Shown piece by piece: positions 1 through 9,495 of a stretch of 64,000 nucleotides of DNA. Position numbers and translations under genes: made by a program. The notes below the pieces were generated by a model. It was not told the origin of the DNA. It saw only the letters and a list, made by a program, of their open reading frames with translations, and did not search any database. The stretch comes from Betaproteobacteria bacterium (GTDB lineage Bacteria; Acidobacteriota; Terriglobia; Acidiferrales; UBA7541): the NCBI GenBank assembly GCA_903970165.1, contig CAJCHZ010000110.1, forward strand, positions 26,922 through 90,921, given 5' to 3'. Position 1 is the first letter of the stretch. Each line of letters begins with the position of its first letter.

Positions 1-636
1 CTATTTCCGTTCCGCTTCCACTATCCGCCGCGCTTCCTCATAATCCGCCGCCGTATTCATGTTCCAGAAAAGCCGTCCTTCGCTATCAAATCGTTTCCAG
101 TCCGCCTCGTCAAGAACTTCCGCGCGCAAAAGTGCAATCCCCTGAGTAACTCTGCGCACACCGTCCTCGAACGCAGTGCGCAAAATTTCCATTGCGTTCG
201 TTCTCCAGCAAGCGCAAAGCGGCTCCGGCCCATTCTCGGAATGAGCCAGCACCACTTGCGCCTCGCTCTTCTCGGCGCGCTCCAGCAAATAAGCGAGCCA
301 CTCACGCGTCAAGAACGGCATGTCGCAACTCACGACCAAATTCCACTCGCACGCCGGCGTATTTTCTCGGGTGTGCGCCAATGCCGTCACAATCCCGCCC
401 AGAGGCCCTTCCCCCGGCCAATGGTCCTCGACAATTGTCGCTCCAAACTCCGAATATTTTCCCGGCGCGGCCACGACTTTCGCATTTTCGCCAAACTCCG
501 TCATCAGCTTCAGCATCCGCGCCAGCATCGGCTCTCCAGAAAACTCGGCAAGCGCCTTATCTCTCCCGAACCGCGTGCTCCCGCCCCCTGCCATCAAATA
601 AGCCGCAATTTTCTTGTCTTCTCCCTGAAATATCAC
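1..636 (-). CDS. mobA: Molybdenum cofactor guanylyltransferase MobA
   Basis: Transfers GMP from GTP to molybdopterin to make the Mo-bis-MGD precursor in the cytoplasm (family knowledge). The 211-aa protein opens with the nucleotidyltransferase signature LMAGGGSTRFGRDKA at residues 14-28 and carries the metal-site-like segment VSCDMPFL near residues 102-109. Length is normal for MobA (about 190-215 aa) and the gene is complete, with TAG at the first bases of the window. The start is GTG at 636, preceded by a GGAAAGAGG-like ribosome site; the next in-frame ATG (residue 15) would cut into the signature. No other molybdenum-cofactor gene is nearby, so it looks like a lone gene downstream of a two-component system. 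Confidence 0.9.
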   Translation of the reverse strand: MIFQGEDKKIAAYLMAGGGSTRFGRDKALAEFSGEPMLARMLKLMTEFGENAKVVAAPGKYSEFGATIVEDHWPGEGPLGGIVTALAHTRENTPACEWNLVVSCDMPFLTREWLAYLLERAEKSEAQVVLAHSENGPEPLCACWRTNAMEILRTAFEDGVRRVTQGIALLRAEVLDEADWKRFDSEGRLFWNMNTAADYEEARRIVEAERK

Positions 637-661
637 GCCGCCTCTTTCCGATCCTCTTCCG

Positions 662-702
662 CTCTCTTCTCTGTGAACTCTGTGCCTCTGCGAGCTCTGC
701 GT
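662..702. repeat. Interspersed CTCTGTG-type intergenic repeat, copy 1
   Basis: The gap between mobA and the response regulator holds repeated units of the form CTCTGYG (CTGTGAACTCTGTGCCTCTG and following). Similar strings lie at 2129-2169 and 37752-37792, always between genes. The function is unknown. Confidence 0.55.
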
Positions 703-720
703 AAGTGTTTTTTCTTTCTT

Positions 721-2121
721 TTATTCTTCTTCCGGCAACTCGCGCCCGGGCCGACGAATCCCCAACTCCCGCAACTTTTCCTGCAAACTCTGCCGGTGCA
801 AACCAATCGTCGCCGCCGTCTTCGAAACATTCCACCGATGATCGCTCAACTGCTTCGTCAAATAGGCCACTTCAAATTTTCGTTTGGCCTCACGAAAATC
901 CTTTTCACTAAATCCATTCTCGTTCGAGCCGCCAGAATTTCTGTGAGGCGAAGCCTCACCGCTCAAGACTTCTCGAGGCAAGTCTTCCACGCCAATCGCA
1001 TCGCCGCGGCACAGCACCAAACTACGCTCCAGCGCATTCTTCAATTCGCGCACATTCCCCGGCCAATCATATTTCTCCAAAGCCGCCATCGACTCTCGCG
1101 AAAGCCGTCCCGCGCGTCCCATCCGCGCCCCGTGCATCGCCAAAAACGTCTCCGCCAAAACCGGAATATCCGCCTTATGCTCTCGCAAAGCCGGCAACTC
1201 AATCGTCACCACACGCAACCGGTAAAATAAATCCTCGCGAAATTTCCCTGCACGAATTTCCGCCGCCAAATCCCGGTGCGTCGCACTAATCACCCGGACG
1301 TCCACAGGAATCGTTTGCGTCCCGCCCAATCTTTCAATGGTGCGATTCTCCAGCGCTCGCAAAACCTTCGCCTGCGTCACCGCATTCATATCCCCAATCT
1401 CATCCAAAAAAAGCGTCCCTCCCGACGCCAATTCAAATTTCCCTTTCTTTTGCTGCGCCGCTCCGGTAAAGGCTCCGCGCTCGTACCCAAACAATTCCGA
1501 CTCAATCAAAGTCTCCGGCAAAGCTGCGCAATTCACCGCCACGTACGCCTTTCCCGCCCGCGGCGACCGCGCATGAATCTCCTGCGCCATCAAGTCTTTC
1601 CCCGTCCCGCTCTCGCCCAAAATCAAAACGGTAGAGTCTGTCCCCGCCACACGATCCGCCATCTCGAACGCCCGCCGCATCTCCGCCGTCCGCCCAATCA
1701 TCTGCCCAAACTGCCCCTCGGTCGCCATGCGCCGTCGCAGCGAATCATTTTCTTTTTCCAGCGTCGCCAGCTTCAAAAGATTGGCTACGCGCTGTCGCAA
1801 CTCCTCCAACTCGAAGCCCTTCACCAGATAATCCGCAGCGCCCAACCGCAGCGTCTCCACCGCCGTCTTCGCCGTATCCAAAGCCGAAACCATCAGCACC
1901 GGCACGTCGCTCCCCGACTCGCGCATCCACCGCAAAAGTTCCAATCCGCTCTGCCCGGGCAAAACCACATCAAGCAATACAAGATCCGGCCGCTCGGTCG
2001 TCAACGCCCCACGCGCAGTCTCCGTCGAATCCGCCTCCACCACGCGATACTTCGCCTCCAGCGCACGCCGCAACCCATAGCGCGCCGCCGGCTCATCATC
2101 CACAAGCAAAATGGTCTTCAT
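721..2121 (-). CDS. NtrC-family sigma-54-dependent response regulator
   Basis: DNA-binding enhancer protein that, once phosphorylated, would activate sigma-54 promoters. The 466-aa protein has a receiver domain (about 1-120; acidic pair D8-D9, phosphoacceptor D51 in LVLLDVVLP, K101). An AAA+ domain (about 140-370) follows, with Walker A GESGTGKD at 169-176 and the sigma-54 contact loop GAFTGA at 216-221. A Fis-type helix-turn-helix closes the protein (about 420-455). It lies 72 bp downstream of a membrane histidine kinase on the same strand, so the two are almost certainly partners. The start ATG at 2121 is well placed. The signal sensed and target genes cannot be read from the sequence. Confidence 0.93.
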   Translation of the reverse strand: MKTILLVDDEPAARYGLRRALEAKYRVVEADSTETARGALTTERPDLVLLDVVLPGQSGLELLRWMRESGSDVPVLMVSALDTAKTAVETLRLGAADYLVKGFELEELRQRVANLLKLATLEKENDSLRRRMATEGQFGQMIGRTAEMRRAFEMADRVAGTDSTVLILGESGTGKDLMAQEIHARSPRAGKAYVAVNCAALPETLIESELFGYERGAFTGAAQQKKGKFELASGGTLFLDEIGDMNAVTQAKVLRALENRTIERLGGTQTIPVDVRVISATHRDLAAEIRAGKFREDLFYRLRVVTIELPALREHKADIPVLAETFLAMHGARMGRAGRLSRESMAALEKYDWPGNVRELKNALERSLVLCRGDAIGVEDLPREVLSGEASPHRNSGGSNENGFSEKDFREAKRKFEVAYLTKQLSDHRWNVSKTAATIGLHRQSLQEKLRELGIRRPGRELPEEE

Positions 2122-2128
2122 TTAATTC

Positions 2129-2169
2129 TTCTCCGCGCTCTCTGTGTCCTCTGCAACTTCTGTGTAAAA
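2129..2169. repeat. Interspersed CTCTGTG-type intergenic repeat, copy 2
   Basis: The 72-bp gap between the response regulator and histidine kinase genes contains the string CTCTCTGTGTCCTCTGCAAC and following CTTCTGTG, of the same type as the copies at 662-702 and 37752-37792. Confidence 0.5.
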
Positions 2170-2193
2170 AAACCCGAAGCGCAGCCACGCACC

Positions 2194-4161
2194 TCAATCC
2201 TTCATCGGCAAACTCACCCGAAATCGTGTCCCACACTCATCCTTCACGGGACTTTGCCACTCCAAGCTGCCCCCAAATTCCGCCACTCGCCGCGCCACGA
2301 TTGCCAATCCGAGCCCCGTTCCCTGCGTTTTCGTAGTAAAAAACGGCTGCAAAATTTTCTCGCGCACACTTTCGGGCACACCGGGCCCGTCGTCTTCCAC
2401 CACAAACAAAAATCCAGCGCCATTCGCCAAACCGCTGACCCGCACGCGCCCGCCGCGCGCCGTAGCTTCCAAAGCATTCACCACCAAATTCGACAAAATC
2501 TCATTAACCGCCTCCGCGCCAGCCGCCAACTTCATCCCGCCACCTTCGACGTCCAACTCCAGCGCAATCCCGCGCCGCTCCGCCTCATGCCGCAAAACGT
2601 TGCCTACTTCGTCCGCCACCTCGCGCGCGTCGCACGTCGCCGCGACAACCCCGCCAAGAATCGCCGGCCTGCTAAACTGCAACAACTGATTCAATTTAGC
2701 CGACAACCTTCCGATCTCCTCCAACACCATCCTCGTTTCCCCGCGGATCGATTCCGGCAACTCCTCACTCTCCAATTGCACCTGCAAGATCGTCTTGATC
2801 GACCCCAGCGGATTCTTCAAATTGTGCGAAATACTAGCCGCCATCTGCCCCAACACCGCCAACCGTTCTCTCTCCGCCAATTCCCTCTCCAATTGCAATT
2901 TCTCCTCAATCAACCGGCACAACTCCAGCGCCCCCGCCAACTGCTCGCACAAAAACTCCAACGCCGCCGCCGTCTCCCCCGATAACATCGCCCCATGCGC
3001 CTTGACGCGAAGCGTTCCCAAAGTTCGGCCAGACTGCCGAATCGAAAACGCTTCCTGGGCTGGGTTTCCACTAGCTCCAGATTCTGCAGCGCCACCGAGA
3101 AAAAGTTTCACCTCAGCGAGCTGCAATTCCTCCCCGATCCATTTCTCGATGAACGCGGTCAGTTTCCCCAGGTTGCCAAGTCGCGCCACTTCTTGAATCG
3201 GCGTCATCATCCGCTGCGCATGATCCACTTCTGTCTGCGCGGTCCGCCGAAGAGCTCTCCTCATCAATCTCTGCAACGGCTCAAAAAAGACCACGGGAAG
3301 GAACAACAAGAGCGCCGCCGACGCTTCCGGAGGCAAATAGGGCTCCAGCCATTGGCTCGCCCGCCGAATCAAGCTTAAGTACAGCAGCGCGAGAAACGTA
3401 GCAAACACCGCGTAAATGAGGTTTCGCTGCCGCCCAATCTGCAAAAAATTGAATTTCTGAACATTGCGAACAAGACCGAAAAGGGGCGCCACAACCAACA
3501 GTGCCAGAATCCATCCATAGGAACTGGCTCCACTCTCATTTCTGGGCCATCGCCAAAGGAACGCATGACCAAAAAATATCCACAGCGCCAAAACGACGAA
3601 GTAGCTTTTTAGCTCGCCGTGGAAGGCTCTTTGCTCCTTGTTGGGGGCAATCTTCGCGAAACGTCTTTGCCAACCCGAGGACAGCAAGATTGCGGTCAGT
3701 AGCCAGATTTGGAACGGGATGCCAAGAGAATTGCTCGGCAAATCAAAATCCTGGCCGGATCGCAGGCGCAGTGCCGCGTAGAAATACGGAAGCAGTAAGA
3801 TCCCGGGCAGATAAGCTCCGGCAATCCACAGGCTTTTCGCCTTGCGAGAATTAAAGATCGTTCGCACGTCGGCATATTCAACGTGCAAATGGAGCAGCAG
3901 CGATGGTAGAAACCACAGTCCCAGACAGAGAATTGTCCAAGCAAAACTCGCCAGCGTGCGGGGGACATCCGCGTAATAGAGCTGGGCGTTGAGCGCTAAG
4001 AGGGAACATCCGAAAAGGAAGACAAGCGCCAGACACAAGAAAAAGAAAATTCGCTCAAAATTTCTCTGCCGCCGATGACCAAGAATCACGACGATCCAAA
4101 AGAACGGTAGCAGCGTCGCCGCCGTTAGAACGATCAGCCGCAGATAGATGGCGTGGCGCAA
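2194..4161 (-). CDS. Membrane-bound sensor histidine kinase (NtrB-like partner)
   Basis: Sensor kinase of 655 aa expected to phosphorylate the adjacent NtrC-type regulator. The N-terminal 290 residues contain many hydrophobic stretches (roughly eight membrane segments), followed by a linker/GAF-like region. A HisKA domain follows with H446 in SISHNLKNPLG, then a HATPase with N-box NEILSNLVVNALEA (about 553), G1 DDGPGVP (about 590) and G2 GTGLGLAIV. The start is uncertain: the long frame begins with TTG at 4161 directly before the first membrane helix, and no clear ribosome site is visible. It reads away from groES, so the 4162-4435 gap is a divergent control region. Confidence 0.88.
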   Translation of the reverse strand: MRHAIYLRLIVLTAATLLPFFWIVVILGHRRQRNFERIFFFLCLALVFLFGCSLLALNAQLYYADVPRTLASFAWTILCLGLWFLPSLLLHLHVEYADVRTIFNSRKAKSLWIAGAYLPGILLLPYFYAALRLRSGQDFDLPSNSLGIPFQIWLLTAILLSSGWQRRFAKIAPNKEQRAFHGELKSYFVVLALWIFFGHAFLWRWPRNESGASSYGWILALLVVAPLFGLVRNVQKFNFLQIGRQRNLIYAVFATFLALLYLSLIRRASQWLEPYLPPEASAALLLFLPVVFFEPLQRLMRRALRRTAQTEVDHAQRMMTPIQEVARLGNLGKLTAFIEKWIGEELQLAEVKLFLGGAAESGASGNPAQEAFSIRQSGRTLGTLRVKAHGAMLSGETAAALEFLCEQLAGALELCRLIEEKLQLERELAERERLAVLGQMAASISHNLKNPLGSIKTILQVQLESEELPESIRGETRMVLEEIGRLSAKLNQLLQFSRPAILGGVVAATCDAREVADEVGNVLRHEAERRGIALELDVEGGGMKLAAGAEAVNEILSNLVVNALEATARGGRVRVSGLANGAGFLFVVEDDGPGVPESVREKILQPFFTTKTQGTGLGLAIVARRVAEFGGSLEWQSPVKDECGTRFRVSLPMKD

Positions 4162-4321
4162 AGCTCGACCCCGTCGCGATTCTATCCCTCGAAGGGGAGC
4201 ACGGCAATCGCCAAGTGTCGCCTTTTTCTTGCACCTGTTAAGTATTTACAAATAAATGACTTAAAGAATGCTGGCGAGCCTTGGTATTCCGCGGAAATCC
4301 ACAAAACTGTCCGACAAATGC

Positions 4322-4349
4322 TTGACATGCAAGTTCTTTCTGCTATATT
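4322..4349 (+). promoter_or_regulatory. Sigma-70 promoter of groESL
   Basis: TTGACA at 4322-4327 and TATATT at 4344-4349, spaced 16 bp, with an extended -10 TG at 4341-4342. Its -10 box runs into the CIRCE operator, so repressor binding would block RNA polymerase. Confidence 0.8.
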
Positions 4350-4374
4350 AGCAGTCGACAGTGAGGAGTGCTAA
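4348..4374 (+). promoter_or_regulatory. CIRCE operator (HrcA binding site)
   Basis: TTAGCAGTC-N9-GAGTGCTAA matches the CIRCE consensus TTAGCACTC-N9-GAGTGCTAA with one mismatch, in the left arm. It predicts HrcA repression of groESL with heat-shock derepression. hrcA itself is not in the window. Confidence 0.93.
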
Positions 4375-4435
4375 TCCCTTCTGTACCCTCGCTCTCTACT
4401 AAGACCGCAAGATCACCAATGGAGGATCTTTCAAG

Positions 4436-4750
4436 ATGGCAGTGAATCTAACTCCGCTCCACGACCGCGTAATCGTGAAGCGCATTGAAGACAAGGAAAC
4501 CGTCAAGGGTGGCATCATCATCCCTGACTCCGCAAAAGAAAAACCCATGGAAGGCGAAGTGATCGCCGTCGGTGGTGGCAAGCGCGAAAAGGGCGAACTG
4601 ATTCCTCTCGACGTGAAACCAGGCGACCGCGTTCTGTTCGGCAAGTACAGCGGCACGGAAATCAAGGTCGAGGACGAAGAGTTCCTCATCCTCCGAGAAG
4701 AAGAAATCCTGGCCAAACTCAGCGGCGCCGCCAAAGCCGCCAAGAAGTAA
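4436..4750 (+). CDS. groES: Co-chaperonin GroES
   Basis: Heptameric lid of the GroEL folding chamber. The 104-aa protein shows the family start LTPLHDRVIVKRIEDKETV, the mobile-loop region GGIIIPDSAKEKP, and the conserved GDRVLFGKYSGTEI and EFLILREEEILA segments. ATG at 4436 follows GGAGGATC at a normal distance. It is the first gene of the CIRCE-controlled groESL operon. The 136-bp gap to groEL is unusually long for this operon and contains two palindromic elements. Confidence 0.97.
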   Translation: MAVNLTPLHDRVIVKRIEDKETVKGGIIIPDSAKEKPMEGEVIAVGGGKREKGELIPLDVKPGDRVLFGKYSGTEIKVEDEEFLILREEEILAKLSGAAKAAKK

Positions 4751-4758
4751 ATGTAGTG

Positions 4759-4776
4759 GCCGACCTTTAGGTCGGC
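4759..4776. repeat. Palindromic intergenic element (GCCGACC-TTTA-GGTCGGC)
   Basis: A perfect 7-bp inverted repeat with loop TTTA between groES and groEL, flanked by GTAGTG on the left and GTTCC on the right. A sister element at 46281-46298 has the same flank and loop but a different, still complementary stem, which indicates a conserved hairpin family. Confidence 0.7.
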
Positions 4777-4801
4777 GTTCCTGTTCATAAGTCGTAGGGG
4801 C

Positions 4802-4813
4802 ACGGCATGCCGT
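4802..4813. repeat. Perfect 12-bp palindrome ACGGCATGCCGT
   Basis: Lies within GGGGC...ACCC flanks between groES and groEL, extending the potential hairpin outward. It could be a second mobile palindromic repeat or an mRNA processing site; nothing distinguishes these from sequence alone. Confidence 0.6.
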
Positions 4814-4886
4814 ACCCGCCAGTGTAGAAACGTTGACAAGCTCAAATTCGTAGTCCGCAGAAAGATAATCAGGAGGAAATACCAGT

Positions 4887-6524
<1,638 letters not shown>

Positions 6525-6559
6525 GACGCATTTCCAGCAAGCCCAGACCTCCATCCACA

Positions 6560-6597
6560 AAAGGGCGGCCGATTTCCCCGGCCGCCCTTTTTCTTTT
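6560..6597 (+). terminator. Intrinsic terminator of groESL
   Basis: An 11-bp stem AAAGGGCGGCC (6560-6570) / GGCCGCCCTTT (6580-6590) with a 9-nt loop, followed by TTCTTTT. It is placed 36 bp after the groEL stop. Confidence 0.93.
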
Positions 6598-6678
6598 AGG
6601 CTCTCGACCTTCCACTGCTCCGAACGCTTCTCCTCCTATCTTCAACTGAACAAACATCCCCTCCGCGGTGTCTTGGTT

Positions 6679-6697
6679 GTAGGATAGGAGGTCCTAC
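6679..6697 (+). promoter_or_regulatory. Hairpin presenting the ribosome-binding site in its loop
   Basis: GTAGGA (6679-6684) and TCCTAC (6692-6697) form a perfect 6-bp stem whose 7-nt loop TAGGAGG is the Shine-Dalgarno sequence for the gene starting at 6702. This could modulate translation of the first gene of the sigma-factor cassette, or simply expose the site. Confidence 0.55.
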
Positions 6698-6701
6698 GAA
6701 A

Positions 6702-7217
6702 ATGAAACAAGCATCTATCATCACCATTCTCACGCTAGCATCTGTGTTCGCTCAACCGGCCAGAAGCAGCACGACCGCTCAATCACCTGCAGCTCCGCAA
6801 TCCAACACTCAACCGGCTCCGTGTCCACCACCGCCAGCCATAGTCGCTTCTTTCCTAAATTTCTCACCAGCCCAAACCGAACAGTTCGAAACCCTTCTGA
6901 CCCAATTCCAGACAGACCTAAGCGCCCTGCAGCAGCAAATTGTCCCTCGACAGCAGCAGCTCGACGCGCTGCTCAGCCAACCCAACCCCAATCCCGCCCA
7001 GATCGGCGCGCTGGTCGTGCAGATACACGCGCTCGAACAGCAGCAAGGCCAGGTCCTGCAGGGCTATCAAACCGCGTTTGCCGGCCTACTCACGCAGAGC
7101 CAGCAGCAACAAGTGCAATTAATCACCGCAGCATCGCAGGTCCAGCCAGCCGTGGGCGCGTTCGTTGCGCTGCAACTGGTACCACCTCCGCCACAACTAC
7201 CGTGTCAGAAACCCTAG
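6702..7217 (+). CDS. Spy/CpxP-like (LTXXQ-type) periplasmic protein
   Basis: A 171-aa secreted protein. An N-terminal signal peptide (about 1-22) is followed by a Pro-rich linker and a helical, Gln-rich body with segments such as LNFSPAQTEQFETLLTQF and LSALQQQIVPRQQQLDALL. The pattern resembles Spy/CpxP and CnrX-type periplasmic proteins that chaperone proteins or sense metals and envelope stress (family knowledge, weak homology by eye). It is the first gene of a four-gene block with an ECF sigma factor, its anti-sigma and a second Spy-like protein. Its 3' end overlaps the sigma gene by 16 bp. A role as stress sensor or output of that sigma pathway is inferred from context. Confidence 0.7.
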   Translation: MKQASIITILTLASVFAQPARSSTTAQSPAAPQSNTQPAPCPPPPAIVASFLNFSPAQTEQFETLLTQFQTDLSALQQQIVPRQQQLDALLSQPNPNPAQIGALVVQIHALEQQQGQVLQGYQTAFAGLLTQSQQQQVQLITAASQVQPAVGAFVALQLVPPPPQLPCQKP

Positions 7218-7801
7218 CCCACTCTCGCTGCCTATTCTCCGTGGAAGGCACCGGACCCACCGTTAAATGGGCCAAGAGCGCCGGCGAAAATGCCCGCGAC
7301 GAGGCGGCTGACTTCGAGCAACGGCTCCGCGAATGTCACCGCCTCGTTTTTCACGTGGCCCACGCTGTGCTTCGCGATCGCGCCGACGCGGAAGAAATTG
7401 TCCAGGACACTTTCTTCCGCGCCTATCGCAAACTCTACAGCCTCCGCGAGCCACAGAAGTTCCGCGCCTGGGTAGCCCGCATGGGTTACCGCTTGGCCCT
7501 CAATCGCTACCGCACCACGAAGCGGGCCCGCCATCGGGACACGTCATGGTTCCAGGTAAGCGCACCTCCGCCGGCCAACATCGAAGCCGCCTTGGAGCAG
7601 CGCCAATTCCAGCGCCGTCTGCGCGACGAGATCGACCGTCTTCCCAAGAAATTGCGCGCCGTACTTCTATTGAGTGCTGTGCAAGAATTGGACACCCGCG
7701 ACGTCGCCATCGTGCTGCGCATCCCGGAAGGCACGGTACGGTCCCGGCTCCATTTAGCGCGAAAGGCGCTTCTTCAGGTGTTTGCCGATGAAATCCTGTG
7801 A
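7202..7801 (+). CDS. ECF-family RNA polymerase sigma factor
   Basis: Alternative sigma factor of about 199 aa. Region 2 is clear (CHRLVFHVAHAVLRDRADAE, then EIVQDTFFRAYRKLYSL and KFRAWVARMGYRLALNRYR). Region 4 shows LPKKLRAVLLLSAVQELDTR and the recognition helix IPEGTVRSRLHLARKALL. The frame stays open far upstream, so the start is a judgement: GTG at 7202 overlaps the previous gene by 16 bp, and GTG at 7241 is the alternative. Neither has a clear ribosome site, suggesting translational coupling. The stop overlaps the anti-sigma start by 14 bp. The target promoters are unknown; autoregulation of the cassette is likely by analogy. Confidence 0.88.
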   Translation: MSETLAHSRCLFSVEGTGPTVKWAKSAGENARDEAADFEQRLRECHRLVFHVAHAVLRDRADAEEIVQDTFFRAYRKLYSLREPQKFRAWVARMGYRLALNRYRTTKRARHRDTSWFQVSAPPPANIEAALEQRQFQRRLRDEIDRLPKKLRAVLLLSAVQELDTRDVAIVLRIPEGTVRSRLHLARKALLQVFADEIL

Positions 7802-8321
7802 ACAGTGCCGCCCCGAACTCACCGAACACGCCCTGGGTGCAGCTCCGAGCGTTGCCCTCGCAAAGCATCTCCAGGAATGCTCCGCCTGCTCGGCCGCATT
7901 TCTAAGACTGCAAACGCGCGCAAACCAAATCGACAGCAGCCTTCAGCAACTTGTCTCCGCGGAACCTTCCGCCGACGCCACCCATCGCATTTTGGCGCAA
8001 TTGCCTCGGCGCCTCAGCCCGCACGCTTGGTGGTCAGCTGGAAAAGTAACGGTCTTCGCTTTCGCGGTCCTGCTCATCGCGGCGGTCTCTCTCAGCGCAG
8101 TATGGCAGCAACGCAAACAGCGCGCTGACACCGAGCGAACTCTGTCCGCCGCCGCTTCCCTTTCCAACTGGAAGTCTCCCACGCAAGACCTTCTGCATTC
8201 GTCTTACGACGCACTCGAAGCAACTCCGCCGCGCCTCGGTGATTATTTCTACCCGCTCAATGCCAACGCGTCCGATCTACAACATCAAGTTGTCCCCGAA
8301 AAGGATAAAAAACGCCCATGA
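7788..8321 (+). CDS. Zinc-finger anti-sigma factor (membrane)
   Basis: Predicted single-pass membrane anti-sigma factor, 177 aa. The N-terminus carries a ZAS-like cluster (CEQCRPEL, then HLQECSACSAAF, i.e. CxxC...HxxxCxxC). One hydrophobic segment, KVTVFAFAVLLIAAVSLSAV, lies near residues 85-105 and a periplasmic tail follows. ATG at 7788 has AGGTG 7 nt upstream, so I prefer it to the TTG 6 bp earlier. It overlaps the sigma gene before it and shares ATGA with the gene after it, so sigma, anti-sigma and Spy-like protein should be made together. It likely binds the sigma factor of the preceding gene. Confidence 0.85.
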   Translation: MKSCEQCRPELTEHALGAAPSVALAKHLQECSACSAAFLRLQTRANQIDSSLQQLVSAEPSADATHRILAQLPRRLSPHAWWSAGKVTVFAFAVLLIAAVSLSAVWQQRKQRADTERTLSAAASLSNWKSPTQDLLHSSYDALEATPPRLGDYFYPLNANASDLQHQVVPEKDKKRP

Positions 8322-8794
8322 TCGCGAAAATCAGCTGCCCCAAAATCAAGCGCGCAAGAACTTCTCTCCTGCTCTGCCTCGTACTCTTCTCCGCTTGCGC
8401 GTCCCTATTCGCACAACAGCCTCAGGCTCAACAGCCCCAGGGCCCGGACCCCGTCGCCGAAAATCTCTTCCCTCCCGATCTGGTCCTTTCCAATCAGAAA
8501 GCCATTGGCCTCGATGACACGCAAAGGAATTTCATCCGCTCCGAGGTACTCAAAGCCCAAACTCGCTTCACCGAACTCCAATTCCAGCTTCAGGACGCCA
8601 TGGAAGCGCTCGGCGCAGCGTTGAAGCAGGATCCCGTGGACGATGCCCAAGCGCTCGCCCAACTCGACAAAGTCTTGAACGCCGAACGCGAAATCAAGCG
8701 CACCCAAATCGCCCTAATGGTCCGCATCAAAAACAAACTCACCCCCGACCAGCAATCCCGCCTCCGCCAACTCCGCTCCAAACCCGGCGATTAG
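8318..8794 (+). CDS. Second Spy/CpxP-like periplasmic protein
   Basis: A 158-aa secreted protein with a signal peptide (hydrophobic LLLCLVLFSACASLFA, about 17-32; the Cys could be a lipoprotein site). A helical body includes IGLDDTQRNFIRSEVLKAQ, coiled-coil-like heptads and a C-terminal KLTPDQQSRLRQL, the LTxxQ motif of Spy/CpxP-type proteins. ATGA overlap with the anti-sigma gene makes it part of the operon. By analogy with CnrX/CnrY/CnrH-type systems it could be the periplasmic sensor that releases the sigma factor; this is inference. Confidence 0.75.
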   Translation: MIAKISCPKIKRARTSLLLCLVLFSACASLFAQQPQAQQPQGPDPVAENLFPPDLVLSNQKAIGLDDTQRNFIRSEVLKAQTRFTELQFQLQDAMEALGAALKQDPVDDAQALAQLDKVLNAEREIKRTQIALMVRIKNKLTPDQQSRLRQLRSKPGD

Positions 8795-8924
8795 CCCTCC
8801 GCCCGCGTTTTCGGCCTACAATCGCGACGTTCCTCCGCGCCTGCCTGGTGCGCGTCCGAATTTCTCTTGGCTTTTCCTATGTTCTTTTGATACATCTCTC
8901 GCACCTCAAAAGGGAGGTATTCCC

Positions 8925-9365
8925 ATGGCCACCACCAACCCCTTCTCCTCCAGCCCCGTCCGCGAGCTCAATCTCGAACTCCTCATCATGCGGATCGCGT
9001 GTTCCCTTCCCTTCATCTACCACGGCGCCGCCATTCTCTTCGGCGTCTTCGGCGGCCCCGGCCCGCACAACTTCGCCGCCTTCATGCACGCCCCAGACAT
9101 CGTCGGCTACCTCGTCGGCCTCGCCCAATTCGCGGGCGGCATCGCCATTCTCATCGGCGCGCCCATGCGTATCGGCTGCGTCTGCGTCATCATCGTCATG
9201 CTCGGCGCCGTCTTCATGGTCCATCTTGCCAACGGCTACGATATCAGCCACCAAGGCATGGAATACGCCCTCACAGAACTGCTCCTCTCCATCGGCCTGC
9301 TCCTAGCCGGCCCCGGCAGATTTTCACTCGCCGCCGTCCTGCCAACTCCTCTGCGAAACCTCTAG
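8925..9365 (+). CDS. DoxX-family membrane protein
   Basis: A 146-aa integral membrane protein with four hydrophobic segments. It matches the DoxX pattern: LIMRIACSLPFIYHGAAILF at the first helix, a glycine-rich loop, then LVGLAQFAGGIAILIGAPMR and VIIVMLGAVFMVHL. The ribosome site AGGGAGGT precedes ATG at 8925. DoxX proteins are tied to respiratory or redox functions in some bacteria, but the substrate here is unknown. It stands alone, with no operon partner on either side. Confidence 0.82.
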   Translation: MATTNPFSSSPVRELNLELLIMRIACSLPFIYHGAAILFGVFGGPGPHNFAAFMHAPDIVGYLVGLAQFAGGIAILIGAPMRIGCVCVIIVMLGAVFMVHLANGYDISHQGMEYALTELLLSIGLLLAGPGRFSLAAVLPTPLRNL

Positions 9366-9495
9366 CGCGCGTTGGGTGGGCGCGTTCCACATCCTCAGGG
9401 GCCGGCAGTCTTGGCTCAGGCAACCTTTTCTTGCTTTCGCCGCACCCTACTATCAGCCGATGTTAGTATCGCATTCGTAACCTGGGGTGGGGGCG

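Noticed and set aside
1276..2985. A 569-aa plus-strand frame across the response regulator and kinase.
   Set aside because: It is Arg/His/Pro-rich shadow sequence opposite two clear genes.
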